Numbered from the stretch's first letter, positions 51,201-62,420 are shown. The stretch is 64,000 nt of DNA from Gordius sp. MW1 (GCA_964036665.1 OZ038526.1:36642001-36706000), one strand, 5' to 3'. Made by a program: numbers and translations. Notes: a model not told the origin generated them from the sequence alone.

Positions 51201-54200
51201 AGTTACGGCAATTATAGAAAAATTACAAGTTAGACGGACGGATGGACGGACAACCAAAAGTGAGCCCGTAAATTGCATAACAATTAATAATTATTTAATT
51301 TTTAATAGCCCAGCGATTGATTCTAGTTATCACTTGAGTTGAAAGCATTTGGAAGATTTGTTAATAAAGCCAATTAATAGTCGATGTTTTGACCTACAAT
51401 TTCTGTAGACAAATTTTGCTCATTAGTGCATGATGTGGTGAACAATAAGTGTGGTTATATGGAGTTAAATATTATAAGCTATTACGGTGCTGAGAACATC
51501 TCGGGACAACAGGTATTTTGATCTTGAGACCAAGAATATACCAAAATCGCAAAGCAATGAATTAATCAATCTCTAATTTTAGGTAAGTTTTTGTGTCATT
51601 TTAAATTATTAGAGTATATTTCGGCAAAAATTCTTCGAGTCTCTGACACAACAATTGTTGCATTTTGCCGAAACATGATTTTAAAGTTAGTTAGAACTGG
51701 TTTTATATCAAAAGCAGTTGATTTTAATTGCTATGCAATTTATGGGCTCGTTTTTTGTGCGTCGTCCGTCCGTCGTCCGTCCGTCGTCCGTCCGTCGTCC
51801 ACCAAGTTATTGGCGCCAGCCTTTTTTAAATTAAATTAATTGTTAATACCATTGATAATTCGACTTTTTGACCGTCCGCAGGCTACTGACCATTGAAAAA
51901 AATTACCATTGGCCAAATAAATCGAAATTTTTTTTTCGTTTTTGAATAGGTTACCATTGATAATTACCCTGTGCCCTCCACTACAAGGGCCTATGCCTCT
52001 ACTGATATGGGTCCCTGTTAATTAAATTAATATTTTGTTCTTGTTAATACCATTGATAATATGACATTTTAGCCGTCCGCTGGCTACTGACCGATGGAAA
52101 AAATGACCATTGGCCAATTTAATTGCTATGCAATTTAACTAGTTTTGGGGTTAGAATCCCGGAGTTTTTTTGACTCTTATGATTGTTCTTGTTACTATCA
52201 TTGATAATAAGAATTTTTGGCCGTCCGCTGGCTGCTGACCAATGAAAAAAATGACCATTGGCCAAAATGTGAATCGAAATTATTTTTTTCGTTTTTTTTG
52301 ACTATTATGATTGTTCCTGTTTCTACCATTGCTATTATGACTTTTTGGCCGACCGCTGGCTGCTGACCAATGTTATATAATAAACATATATAAAAGTTGT
52401 TTACTTTTAATTGCTATGCAATTTAACTAGTTTTTGGGTTAGAATCCCGGAGTTTTTTTGACTCTTATGATTGTTCTTGTTACTATCATTGATAATAAGA
52501 CTTTTTGGCCGTCCGTTGGCTGCTGACCAATGAAAAAAATGACCATTGGCCAAAATGTGAATCTGAGTTTATTTTTTCGTTTTTTTTGACTATTATGATT
52601 GTTCCTGTTACTACCATTGCTATTATGACTTTTTGGCCGTCCGCTGGCTCCTGACCGATGGAAAAAATGACCATTGGCCAAAATGTGAATCGAAATTATT
52701 TTTTTCGTTTTTTTTGACTATTATGATTGTTCCTGTTCCTACCATTGCTATTATGACTTTTTGGCCGTCCGCTGGCTGCTGACCAATGGAATAAAATGAC
52801 CATTGGCCAAAATGTGATTCGAAAACTTTTTTTCGTTTTTTTTTGACTATTATGAATTTATATCCACTTTTACCGTGTCCTGGCTGCTGACCAATGGAAA
52901 AAAATGACCATTGGCCAAAATGTGATTCGAAATTTTTTGTTTTTGTTTTTTTTACTCTTATGAATTTATATCCACTTTTACCGTGTGCTGGCTGCTGACC
53001 AATGGAAAAAAATGACCATTGGCCAAAGTGAGCATCAATATTTTTTTTTTCGGTTTTTTGGCTATCATTGACTTATAGAGTATCTGTTGGTACTGACCAA
53101 TAGAGAAAAAGTGACCATTGGCCAAATTTTTGATTTTTTTAATTAAAAATTGTTCAAATTCAACAAAAAATTTCTCCCAGCAATTCTGCAAATTCTTAAC
53201 ATTGTGTTGTTTTATAATATAATGTTTGTTAGACCCATAATCACTAAAGGCCATAAAAACTAATGTAATACGCAACTAGATGCAAACACTTAATCTAACC
53301 CTACCCTTGCCTATATTACATTTTGCCTATATTACATTTTGCCTATAATGGAAAATTTGTATAAATAATTAATTAATCATTAGGCATTTAATACCCCCCT
53401 ATAGGCATTCTCGCCCCTTCCCACCTTTCTCGCCCATAAATTGCATAGCAAATATGATACATTTATACGAAGTACAGATGAGTCGTCCCCCCTTCCCTTC
53501 CCCTCTTCCCTTCCCTTCTCCCCCTTCCCACGAGGGCCGAAGGCCCGAGTTATTAATTAATTAACGAATCAAGAGTAGAGTTAAATATTGTCGATTTCTT
53601 ATGAACCTCAAAATATTGTTAAGAAAATTTTGCGTCTTAAAAACTCGAGATCTTCTAAATCATATACATTAACATTAACTTCTTTGTCAAAACTTTATAA
53701 CATTTATTTGAGTTGCAATGTTCACTCTAAAGGAATAACCTTTTGAATGTCAAGAATACTTTTCTACAGTTGTTTGCATACGTGTATAGCTGCAAAATTT
53801 ATCAAGATATGAAAGGGCATTCAAGTATTCAGATTGTCGAAATACAATCCTTATTATTTATAAAATTGATACTTATAGATGTGAGAGGGTTAGAAGCGGA
53901 AATGCTCAATTAACTTTTATATCTTAGCAAGGTAATAAATAAATTTGGCAATATAAAAATAATTGGTTAAAAACTTTAAGCCGATAATTAAATTAAAAAA
54001 AGTTATATTAAAAGTGCATAGCAATCAATAAAGTTTCAAGGTATTAATAAATGTCTTAGTCTTTATTCAACTATAAATATGTCTAATTAATCTAATAATG
54101 TATTTTTTCATCAATAAATTTTTTAAATCTTTGCTAAGGAGGAGGGATAAATTTCCCGCTGGTTCCCTCCCCTTCTTTAAGCTACTGAAAGGTAGAGTAG

Positions 54201-57200
54201 GCAGGTGAACTCTAATCCATTTAATTTATGTGCAATTTTGCACTACACTCAAATACATGAGCAAAGGCTTTATTAATAAAGAATTTATGGCTAAATTATT
54301 TAGAAATATGGATCAGGTAATTTTTGGGACAATTATTACATAGTAGATTCGTTTACTTTTTGAATGCAAAATATTTGTTTTAAAATTACATAGACGTGTT
54401 ATTGAAAACTTCAAAATTCCTATGTTCCCATTCCAGTAGCATTGCTACTTTTTGGTGTTTTTACAACGTTAAAATGTGTGCGACTAATCACTTATGATAT
54501 GAATAATGATAAAATGTATCCACTTATATCTTAGATTTCTATATTAAACAATATAATAAACATGCGATATTTTCTTTAGCAAGAAACTGATCACTGTTAT
54601 ACCGAGGGTAAAATTCTTGCCTTAATTTATCCTAAGGCATTACATATCTTCTTTGTCAATGTTAACTTAGGTTCCCACCTAGTTCAAATGTGCAAATGAC
54701 ACGCTTATAAACGTTTTTGAATAATAAAATGGTTCGCTTAAAAAAATTTACGAGATTTTGCTTCTTTGACCGAGACTAGGTCTAAGCAATAGGCCTCTGC
54801 TTTACAAAAAATAATTCGAAGAGTATACATTTAAAGAACGTTTCATCTATTATGATTAAGTTTTAAAGTGACATAATTGTTGGGCTGTTGTTTACAGATT
54901 ATTGGGTCTTTAACGTTAAATTATATTTTTATCAATCGCTGTGCAAATCTTGTGTCGACTCCCTTCAAAATCTCATGTCATGTCAACTTATAGACCATAG
55001 TCTATCTTTAAATTTCTTTCCACCGCCTTATAGCAACATCATTTTCCTTATCCGCTCCTCCTCCTCTCCTCCATGAAAATAAACCCCCCATACCGTTCAT
55101 AAGTTATGTTTAAAAAAGTGATAATTCTTTAGATCTGTTTACACGCATCAATAAATCGCTATATGGGATAATTTATAAGGGCCGTGCAACGTAATTTCTG
55201 TAGGGATAGGTCTTAAAACGAGGGACCGAATACGAGTTTGGATTATTTTCTTAAAATATGTAAGAATTATCACACAGGCTTCTCATTCATACCTGGTTTA
55301 CCCAGTGTTTCCCTAATTCAATCTCAAATGGCTAACCCTAACCTTTCTAACCTTTATCCCCCCCCCCCTTGAGAGGTGCTTAACAACTTAACAAATTCTT
55401 TAGTAAGTTAAGGATAGTCTCTTAACCCATAAAACACCGAGCTCTGGTCAAAGGGCATATTAAGTTTAATTTTTTATTTGGTTTTCCATAGGGAAGACCG
55501 GGGTTAGAATAACCTTTATAATTATATCGTTTGAAAAAACGGAAAATATCTTTTAACCTTAACCTTTTTATTGGAATATACTTTTAAGCTCTATTTTAAC
55601 TATAGGGAAAAATTTTTATTGAAAAATTTTTGAGTGTATATCTGAAATGAGCTAAAAAAATAAAAAAAATTTAGAAAGCCTAGGAGTCATAGCGCCGTAT
55701 GGGGTATACATTACCCTTAATGTTTTCGCTACTTTTTTTTATGAATGCCAACTTAAACTAATATAAAAAAATTGTTTTATGATAAAAAAACATATAAAAT
55801 GCAAATGTAATATGGTTATATTTTACATTACATAATACAAATGGAAAATAGTCGATTACAACCTGACCTATGTACGCATATAAGATAACTGCAATAAAAA
55901 AAATCTTTTAATAGTTTATTAATGTATAATCACAGTTTCACCCATATTACGATAACTTGGAATAACTAAATTTTGTTTTTTAAATCTGTCATCTGGAGAA
56001 AAGATACAATGAGAAATGTCCAGCACAAGTCCCCCACCTTTTGTACAAATAATAACACTGGTAAACAAATAACGGACTTATAAAATCAACCGGCAAACTG
56101 TTTGCAGGATTTGGTAGAATATATTGCGATGAACACATATTTATTCTTAATTTGTTCCTCATAGGGCAACTTTGACATTTTTGCTGTCAGAGTTGCTAAA
56201 AACAGCGAATTTGGTGTTTTTAGAACTTCAATAACTTGCAAATTAATCGGTAAAATTATAGTTAGATAAATTTGATTTATAAATAAAGGGGAGAGGAATC
56301 TATTAAAAATTTGTTTACTCTGGATTTATTAGTATTTAATATAAATTCAAAATTAACTTATCTCATCTTTTTACAAAGACAAATTGCGCCAGACCTAAAG
56401 TCGGCCTTCTTTCCCTAAAACACTAGGAAAATCTTCTAAAACTAGGAATTAAGTGCGTGTTGTTATATATCTACTCCTATAAAACGTACGGTCGGGCGGG
56501 CCGGGCTTGGACGGGCTTTTAAATTGAAACAACTGGCCGGGCCTGGACAGACCGTAATAACCTAACGGGCTCAGGCCGGTTGTAGACACGAAAAGCCAGC
56601 TAAAAGCCAGTTACAAAATCATTTAGATTTTTATTTGTGTTTTATAGAGTATAAACAAATTGTTTGATGTTTGTTTATAAGGAATAAATGGATTCCTACC
56701 CCACTTATTATAAATCAAATTAAATAAGTTAAAATTTTACCGATTGCAAGTTATTGATGTTTAAAAACTAAAATCGCTCCTTTTAGCAACTTTGACAGCA
56801 AATAATATTTCAAAAACATAACGAGGGGAAAAATCTAAAAAGATATTCATGTTCATCGCAAAAAACTCTACCATACCTGCAAACAATTTGCCGGTTGATT
56901 TTGTTTGTTGAACCGTGTTATTTAACATGTTATATTGCAAATAAAAATTTAATCTTTTAAGATATAATTTAAATTGGTTCAAAATATAAAAATAAAAAAG
57001 TTTCATATGTAAAATACAGAATTTGTTAAGGCTACTGAGAGCCCGAAAAATCTTTGACAAAATACACAATTTCGTGTTTTACGGTTATTATTATTAAAAA
57101 TAGGTAAAAAAATAGAAGTAGCCCCGACCTATGACTAACCCCGGTTTTCCCTATCCCTAACTACTATGATTTTTTTGTATTTTTATTATTGTATAAATTT

Positions 57201-60200
57201 TGATAGTATTATGTGCAAATAATATTTTAGAAAGATGGAAATAATTAATACGAGTTGATGGTGAGCAGTGGCGTAGATAAGGGGAACCCCCCCTCCGCGG
57301 ATAAAAAAAAATTATTTTGCTTTACATAATAAATATTTCAAAATTAGTGCCATGCAATTATTTAAATAAGCTTGTAAGAACACGGGTTTTTCACTTAAAT
57401 GTACAAAATTTTCCTTGTGGTTATAAAAAAGTTTCCGCCATCTTTTATGAATTCCTCTAATACTATGAATAAAAGAAAGGGTACTATGCTTGACTTCTGC
57501 GTCAAAAAAATAACTAACGAAAAAGATATAAATTGCAGCTTAAAATCAAAACCTGAATCTTCTGGTAAGACCTTTAAATAAATTCAAATGATATGCTTTT
57601 AGTCATTAGCAAAGATATCATTTCCTCTACAACCGACTCGATCTCAACAAATAACATTAATATTTATGATATAGGAAATTTTTTGAAAAAAAATATAGAC
57701 AATATGGAAAGGATTAAATTTATTAATTTAATTCGGAAGCCAGATTCAGAATATGCCTTTCCTAAGGGTAAACGTTATTTGAAATTCAATTATACCTGGA
57801 TGAAACAATATCCATGGTTGGCATATTCTGAGTCTCTTCACGGGGCGGGCCTTTTGTAAATTCTGTGTAATTATGGGCAAAAGAACTGGTGGATATGGAT
57901 CTCACCAGGAATTAAATGCCCTAATTACATGTCCATTCCAAAAATGGAAAAATGCTTTGGTTCAAAGCTCATGCTTCTGCTAAATATTATAAGCATTCAA
58001 TTTAAACTTTTAATTCATTGGGGAATATTTATACCAATAAAAAAAATCAATTTGTAATTTATTATCAGAAGAAAATAGGATGAATAAATATAAATTAAGA
58101 CAAGCACTCATTGTTATAATTGATACAATCATCTTCTGTGGAATACAAGGGATTCCTCTCAGAGGTGTAAAATGTAGGGTGTTATTTAAATGCATAGAAT
58201 TCTGTTTTTTTTAAATGTTCATTTTTTTCAAAATATGCTCTGTTGTTATTAAAAATTTTAAACAGAAGAATGTTCAATATTTTTTGCAGCATTAAAATTT
58301 TAATTGTTTTAAAGGCCTTATAGGCAAGTTGAAAAAAAATATTATTGGGCTGTGTCCCCCCCCCCCCCAAAAAATAATTAATCTACGCCCCTGACCGTAA
58401 GTCTTATATAAGCGATTTTAGTAAGTCAATTATACTAAAATATTTTATAATTGTTATAAGTTAGAAGCATTTAATATTAGATTTTTAATTCAGGTGGCGT
58501 TATTTAAGCAATTTTAAGCCAAATCTCGTTTTAATATAACCATAAATCTAACAATGTATAATTTGCAAGCTTATGTTAATATTAAAAAATATTAATTAAT
58601 AATAATTAGCGACCATTTGTTTGATAGTTATTTTCCTACCCACCCTTTTTAAAATGGGATAAGATATAATATGTTTGTATTATCATCATCATTATTAGGT
58701 ATGCCACCGGAATTGTATTCGATGTGGATACAATACCCCTACCCTTTCGGGGCTTTCATGTGTTCGTTTAGGGCTTTGGTATCCGAGATGACAACCTACT
58801 CTTCCATCCTTTGTATCACCGCTTTCTCCGTCGAACGCTATTTCGCCATATGCCATCCCTTCCACGCTCATCGCTTAAGTGACTTAAATCGCGTCGTCAA
58901 AATCATTGCCGGGGTTTGGATCCTTGCAGCTGCCAACGCCATCCCCTATTCCCTCTTGTCTCGTATCAATTATGTTTGCGATTTTCAAGATAGGCCCATC
59001 CCAGAATCAGCTTGGTGCGGCGTACCCTTTAACATGCCACACGGTAAGTATGTGCCCCTGCTACTTTGGTCGGCCTTTGCCTTCCTCGTCATTCCCATGG
59101 CGGTCTTAGTGGTGCTTTACATCAAGATTGGCTTGAAGCTCAAAGCCTCCGCTCGGGTACAGTTACTGGCTTGCGAGAGTGGTAGTTCGCAAATCAAGTC
59201 AAAACAGGGTAAACGCGCAGCTATGAAAAAGCGGCCCCTTTATAGGGCTGATAGTTCGGTAGATGCGATGTTAGCCGATAGTCCTAACGTTAAAACGCTC
59301 GGTTTTAAAACCGTTGTCGACAAACCTCCTCAAAGTTCAGGATACAAAAATGGTAAAAAAAAGTTAAATGCTTCCTTATTATCCATCGCCGAGGAAGGTA
59401 TAACTCGAGTATCTGATGATGATTCAACAATATCGAGTTCTTTGAGTTCTCAGAAGCAAGGTGTAAAACGTAAAGTCCTTAAACGTTTGAAGTCTAGTAT
59501 AAGTCAATTGAGCACTTCTAAAAAGCTCAGGATAACTTCACCCCCAAAAAATTCGTTATCTATTCCAAATACGCTTAAAGAGCGAGCAAGACCCATTCGT
59601 ATAAAGGAAAGCAAAACTGGCAAATACAACATAGATCAAGAGTTTCATGACCATCGACCAAAAATTGACCCTAAGATCAATGCTTTAGTACAAAAATTTG
59701 AAACATCCACAACAAGTAGCAGCATGAAAAAAGTAGTTTTGAAGACGAATAAGTCTGATGATAATGACACCGATCAATTTACTAAGCGGAAAATTAATTG
59801 TAGAGTCCCACATTCGGAGCAGATGAATAATAATGTGCCTAAGAAAGGTAAGGGATTAAATTGGAGTCGTAAAAGCGTTATACAAAAGTTATCGCGTCAA
59901 CAAAAATCCAATAGCACAATGGATTCAATAAGAACCAAAAGCGAGCTCAAAAGAACGCGCTCTAGAACTGACGCCATAAAAATGCTAGGTAAATTCTAAT
60001 TTTTTTATAAAAAATTTAATTTATTTTTAATATGTATATAAAATAGTTTTCAGGAAATAATTTTACAATGCCCAAGTCATTATAATGGTCATCACTTTGA
60101 TCTCATAAAGGAATTACCTCTTATCTATTAAGAACTCGAAGATTGTAATCTTTTTAGTGTTATATTACAACAACTTTATCCTCAAAACTTTAAGTACCAA

Positions 60201-60882
60201 GAGTAAATAGATAGATTTGCTTACTCTGTTGTCTGCTGTCCTTTATGAATTTAATTAGAGGTGGTTATATATAACAAATACACAATGTACATTAATTTGG
60301 TAGAATTTTATAGAATAAATGTAAACCAATTTAAAATTATTCCGTAAATTATATTTGACCATATATAAAAATAAACGATAATATGTCCATATAGTTGCAG
60401 TAGTGGTGACGTTTTTCATATGCTGGGCACCTTTCAACGCTCAACGTTTGTTATTCGTTTTTGTCAAACACTGGACAACGGAAAAAAGAATGATCATGGA
60501 AAAATTGTATAACGTCACTGGTATAATGAATAAATAATTTAAAATGAAAGCCTATAATGTATATGTATAGTTAATTTAGGGACTTGTTGATTAATCGTAT
60601 AAACTAACGTGTTAGAAACACATGCTTAGTTTTATGGCGTAGTGTTTAATTTAGTTTAGTACACTCTTAGATGCACTAACAACTAATTACAAAAAATAAT
60701 GTATTTGTTATACAGGATGTTTGTATTACGCCAATTCAACCGTCAACCCAATTTTATACAATTTGATGTCTAAAAGATTTCGCAAAGCTTTCTTCGAAAT
60801 ATTATGTCCATCCTGTCGCCCAAAAGGATTCAAAAAAGCCCGACAAATTAACAAGACAGCAACTCAAATGACCATTACCTAA
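38924..60882 (+). CDS. Neuropeptide GPCR, neuromedin U / pyrokinin / CAPA receptor type
   Basis: A plasma-membrane rhodopsin-family receptor. Four exons join in frame: 38924-39266, 58699-59988, 60395-60520, 60716-60882 (641 residues). The ATG at 38924 is first in a clean frame; a second ATG follows at once. Features: possible N-glycosylation sites (NVT at 19, NLS at 47), GN in TM1, LACAD in TM2, Cys136 before TM3, ERY at 160-162, ECL2 Cys, FFICWAPF in TM6 and NPILY in TM7. GMPPELYSMWIQYPYPFG, ERYFAICHPFHAH and VAVVVTFFICWAPF are hallmarks of PRXamide-peptide receptors. Intracellular loop 3 is about 280 residues, far longer than usual. The ligand is unknown; an ecdysis-triggering-hormone-type receptor is the nearest alternative. 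Confidence 0.92.
39267..41413. other. GPCR intron 1, first part
   Basis: A+T-rich intron DNA. Near 39568 an isolated GCCCATGAGCGTAGCCAGG resembles one end of the 1553-1693 MITE family. No gene was recognised. Confidence 0.45.
41418..44263 (-). mobile_element. piggyBac element with intact transposase frame
   Basis: Inverted ends CCCGACAGGTACCA (41418-41431) and TGGTACCTGTCGGG (44250-44263) enclose the transposase. The left flank is TTAA (41414-41417), the piggyBac target. The right flank is TAAA, apparently a mutated TTAA. The left end is present twice: the first 150 bases recur with divergence from about 41593. The internal ACCTAAAAGTTACACTGGTA near 41554 copies the right terminus. A short deleted derivative may therefore sit beside the full element. 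Confidence 0.87.
41794..43437 (-). CDS. piggyBac transposase
   Basis: 547 residues without a stop. Cut-and-paste transposase acting at TTAA. Catalytic acidic residues are in place: MDESM (Asp230), FDNYF (Asp312) and GGVDRLDQ (Asp424). The core RFGFKMWCAATKTGYL is well kept, and a C-terminal Cys/His-rich finger (C513, C518, C521, C529, C532, C540) is complete. The open frame begins at a TTG with the frame open further upstream. The true start is either an upstream exon or an internal Met at residue 31. It resembles domesticated-looking PGBD3-type proteins, but the nearby inverted ends show a mobile element. It lies antisense in the GPCR intron. Confidence 0.92.
   Translation of the reverse strand: MIDIIEELDTPNENIDEVLIFPPQDEGDTDMESGDEMDFDLQHLPRSMLNSCIEVVRSNELDNFQDIDGKWTDNDVIFRPRGCGDSDENRIFNPIVLEDPEDYLEQFISNDVITLVVNMSNLYARQHNHDLNLTISEFKIYISILFLTGYLSPKNIKMFWELQADSFNKMVSNGMRRNRFQEITKYLHLSDNSKLFPSDKFSKIRGFLDILNDRFKTNFKYCNSSHIAMDESMVPYYGHHIAKQFIKGKPFRFGFKMWCAATKTGYLINMQPYQGASYLMTKQKDFGLGGAVILDLVEKLPPDFAPYNIYFDNYFTSSKLLKCLSHMNIGATGTVRVNRIKCPLIDIKTMKKKERGFISKKNTPNIMALRWNDNNIVTMLSNCHGVTPITNIARIATVQKSRKKISVQCPFMVKMYNKFMGGVDRLDQNVDATRISYRGRKWYFPLFAFGLDTACQNAWQLYCMNKGNMTLCNFKREIVQNYFKKYGQLPKRTLNPRLTKIRNVVDNHQRQHCTQRRCVVCKKATRILCSYCNVGLHMHCWLSFHNN
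44344..45254. mobile_element. DNA transposon with 19 bp perfect inverted ends, member 1
   Basis: Left end GTAGGGGAGACCGGGGCTA (44344-44362) is exactly mirrored at 45236-45254. The 911 bp interior is A+T-rich and has no transposase frame. No clear target duplication was seen. Member 2 at 55489-57153 has similar ends and internal similarity. Confidence 0.8.
45255..48946. other. GPCR intron 1, middle, mostly unrecognised
   Basis: A+T-rich DNA. A lone CAGGCGCGTAGCCAGAATTT near 47421 resembles one end of a hAT/MITE family, but no partner end was found. No gene was seen. Confidence 0.45.
48947..50520 (+). repeat. Direct duplication of about 370 bp around a GC-richer segment
   Basis: Segments about 48947-49320 and 50135-50510 are similar in the same orientation: a C-run, then AATTCGAATTATA-type text, AACTCAAT, GTTAATGTTGC-type text and a GTTTAACATAC-type end. 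Between them lies a segment with GGGTCGGGTTGGGTTGG and GTCGGGCCGGGTCGGG motifs. It may be a diverged element with repeated ends. Confidence 0.5.
51235..51290 (+). repeat. CCAAT-hairpin family terminal fragment
   Basis: GACGGACGGATGGACGG repeats and a mutated terminal motif GAGCCCGTAAATTGCATAAC, standing alone without other parts of the family. Confidence 0.6.
51727..53551 (-). repeat. CCAAT-hairpin family, reversed copy G (most complete)
   Basis: 1.8 kb in reverse: terminal AATTGCTATGCAATTTATGG, CGTCCGTCCGTCGTCC repeats, a variant unit (51840-52115), tail, then 128-type and 107-type units, leader and head ending GGGCCGAAGGCCCGAG at about 53550. It stands alone in the GPCR intron, so it best defines the outer limits of the family. 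No exact flanking duplication is evident. Confidence 0.85.
53552..55488. other. GPCR intron 1, unrecognised stretch
   Basis: A+T-rich DNA with small chance frames. No inverted ends or coding similarity were recognised. Confidence 0.4.
55489..57153. mobile_element. DNA transposon family member 2, partly fold-back
   Basis: Ends TAGGGAAGACCGGGGTTAG and, reversed from the right, TAGGGAAAACCGGGGTTAG match at 18 of 19 positions. Internal segments at about 56085-56220 and 56755-56910 are inverted copies of each other, so the element can fold back. A GC-rich patch with GGGCGGGCCGGGCTTGG-like text sits in the middle (56487-56600). No intact transposase was found; a 102-codon minus frame at 56761-57069 has no family resemblance. 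Confidence 0.78.
57266..58393 (+). mobile_element. hAT remnant keeping the TTF-type zinc finger region
   Basis: Inverted ends CAGTGGCGTAGAT and, reversed from the right, CAGGGGCGTAGAT fit hAT. Flanking octamers ATGGTGAG and ACCGTAAG match at 5 of 8 positions, perhaps a decayed target duplication. Only the N-terminal DNA-binding part of the transposase remains, and the catalytic hAT domain is deleted. Confidence 0.78.
57399..57995 (+). pseudogene. hAT transposase N-terminus (TTF zinc finger), frameshifted
   Basis: Frames give a Lys/Ser-rich start, then RYLKFNYTWMKQYPWLAYSE, FCKFCVIMGKRTGG, TCPFQKWKNA and HASAKYYKHS. Together these form the C-x2-C..H TTF/BED-like finger typical of hAT and ZMYM-type proteins. 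A stop after GKTFK (57581) and frameshifts near 57855 and 57955 break it. No product is expected. Confidence 0.78.
58699..59988 (+). CDS. GPCR exon 2: TM3-TM5 and giant intracellular loop 3
   Basis: Starts after TTATTATTAG and completes the Gly codon of GMPPELY. TM3 carries Cys136, and ERYFAICHPF follows. TM4 is KIIAGVWILAAANAIPY; TM5 ends VVLYIKIGLKL. About 280 residues rich in Lys, Ser and Thr follow, ending DAIKML before donor GTAAAT at 59989. The loop looks disordered, with many basic S/T clusters that could be kinase sites. Reading on past the donor meets a stop at once, and TM6 fits exactly in the next exon. Confidence 0.9.
60395..60520 (+). CDS. GPCR exon 3: TM6 and extracellular loop 3
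   Basis: After acceptor ATAG the frame gives VAVVVTFFICWAPFNAQRLL, the TM6 FxxCWxP signature, then KHWTTEKRMIMEKLYNVT. It ends in phase 1 before GTATAA. Confidence 0.92.
60716..60882 (+). CDS. GPCR exon 4: TM7 and C-terminus
   Basis: GCLYYANSTVNPILYNLMSK holds the NPxxY motif. FRKAFFEILCPSC gives helix 8 and a likely palmitoylation Cys pair. The protein ends QMTIT with TAA at 60880-60882. Confidence 0.92.
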
Positions 60883-62226
60883 AATGATACACAATTGATT
60901 CCCACATTATCCCTTATTTAACGCCGTGTATGAACAACAGTGTTAAAAGGAATCGTTTATTGTTTAAGCCTTGAAAATAGAGGGTAGCCACAATATGTAG
61001 ACAAGATATACTGCTTATGTGTTTAGAACTATTTAAACATATTTGTGAATTAATATTCAATATCATTTGCGTGCATCTAGCTATCCCAACGCCTCTCTCT
61101 TTATACTAGACAAAAGCACGGCAAGCCTGGTGGGAAGTCTAAAAGTTTGGTCCGCGGATGGGTAAAAACGGGCTTTAAATCTTTTAATTAACGGTCTAGC
61201 TTAAGCAAGCTGATGTAAAATTAGGTCGGTCCTACTGGTTTTGTAAACCGGTATTTTTGCCGAATAGGAACTGTTTTAAATTGAATAGAAACGTTATACT
61301 TGTGGGCTGCAGGTGTAAAGAACAAAAAAATTATTAATAATCACATCTATCGGTATATAATAATGTCCAACTTAAAAGCTAATACAGAAATGATTTGAAG
61401 ATAATAATACTTATAAAGTATTTTTGGCATATGACTAATGAATTTTACAAGTTTTTAGTTAGTTTATTTCCACAAGGGACCGATAGATGTTTTAAAAGAT
61501 ACGCCTTAATTTTTAACTATAAGTCGCCGTGTTAAAGATGAGCCTGACTACTCATTCATAAAGATCTGTGTGTCGCATGTGGACAGCTGATCAAACAGAA
61601 ATCATTGTATTAAGGCCCAGCTTTAATTGTATATTTTATTAGTTAGATTACAAGCCCATTGGTGTGCAAAAGACAAAATAAGTAAGTACGAACAAATTAT
61701 TTACTTGTGGAATACCAATAAAAATTTAAAAAGGTAATATTTGTATCAGATATTAGTAAATAAAGACTAAAAACATTTCTACAAGATGGGCAAAATAACC
61801 AATTTTCTCAAGAAATAATTGTTAGGTGGATCAACTGATGCAACGGGCGCCCCGAGCGGTCCGCTAGAGTGATATTATGGTGTGCATATAATAGCTAAAT
61901 CATACGTTCTAGTCTCCTTTTTTTCAAAGGATTTTTAATGTGGGCGTGGTGCAAACCGATCAGTAGTATATTATTTTGTTCCTAAAAACTCGTATGTGCC
62001 ATTAAATACATGCTTATGGGGGAGCTAGTTGTTATAGTCAACAACATGTTGTGTGCTATTCAGAGCAGTCATGTATTATAAACAGAAGTGTAGCTAAGGG
62101 CACATGTAATGTCGCAATAAAAATAATTAAGCTAGCCAAATAAATTTTTTTATTAGGATCATAGGAGAGGAGATCATTAAAAAATGGGACCTTACATTAA
62201 AAAAGCGTTTCTCACGATAGACTCTT
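60883..62226. other. Downstream of the GPCR gene, nothing recognised
   Basis: Contains the GPCR 3' UTR, whose end I could not place. No convincing gene, tRNA or transposon was recognised. Confidence 0.4.
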
Positions 62227-62239
62227 TTGATGGTGGGTA

Positions 62240-62420
62240 CTAAGCATGGGGGTAGCCAGGGGGTGACAGGGAGGGACCTGCCCCCCTCTAAAGCTAAAAA
62301 TTCTCTAGAATTTAATATAATTATGGCTAAAATTACTCTAAATAATATCTTTTATCCCCTCCATAAATCATTATTGCCTCCCTCTAAATCCAACCCAGAC
62401 AATGCCCATGGTATTAGGTA
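62240..62420. mobile_element. Candidate MITE of the GGGCGTAGCCAGG family
   Basis: Starts CATGGGGGTAGCCAGGGGG with a following CTGCCCCCCTC run, and ends ATGCCCATGG. The layout resembles the MITE at 1553-1693, but its ends match poorly. Confidence 0.4.

Noticed and set aside
55489..57153. 102-codon minus frame as a transposase
   Set aside because: No catalytic motif is visible, and it overlaps the inverted internal arms of the element.
61840..61880. GGGCGCCCCGAGCGGTCC as a possible tRNA
   Set aside because: No paired stems, anticodon loop or B box at the right spacing.
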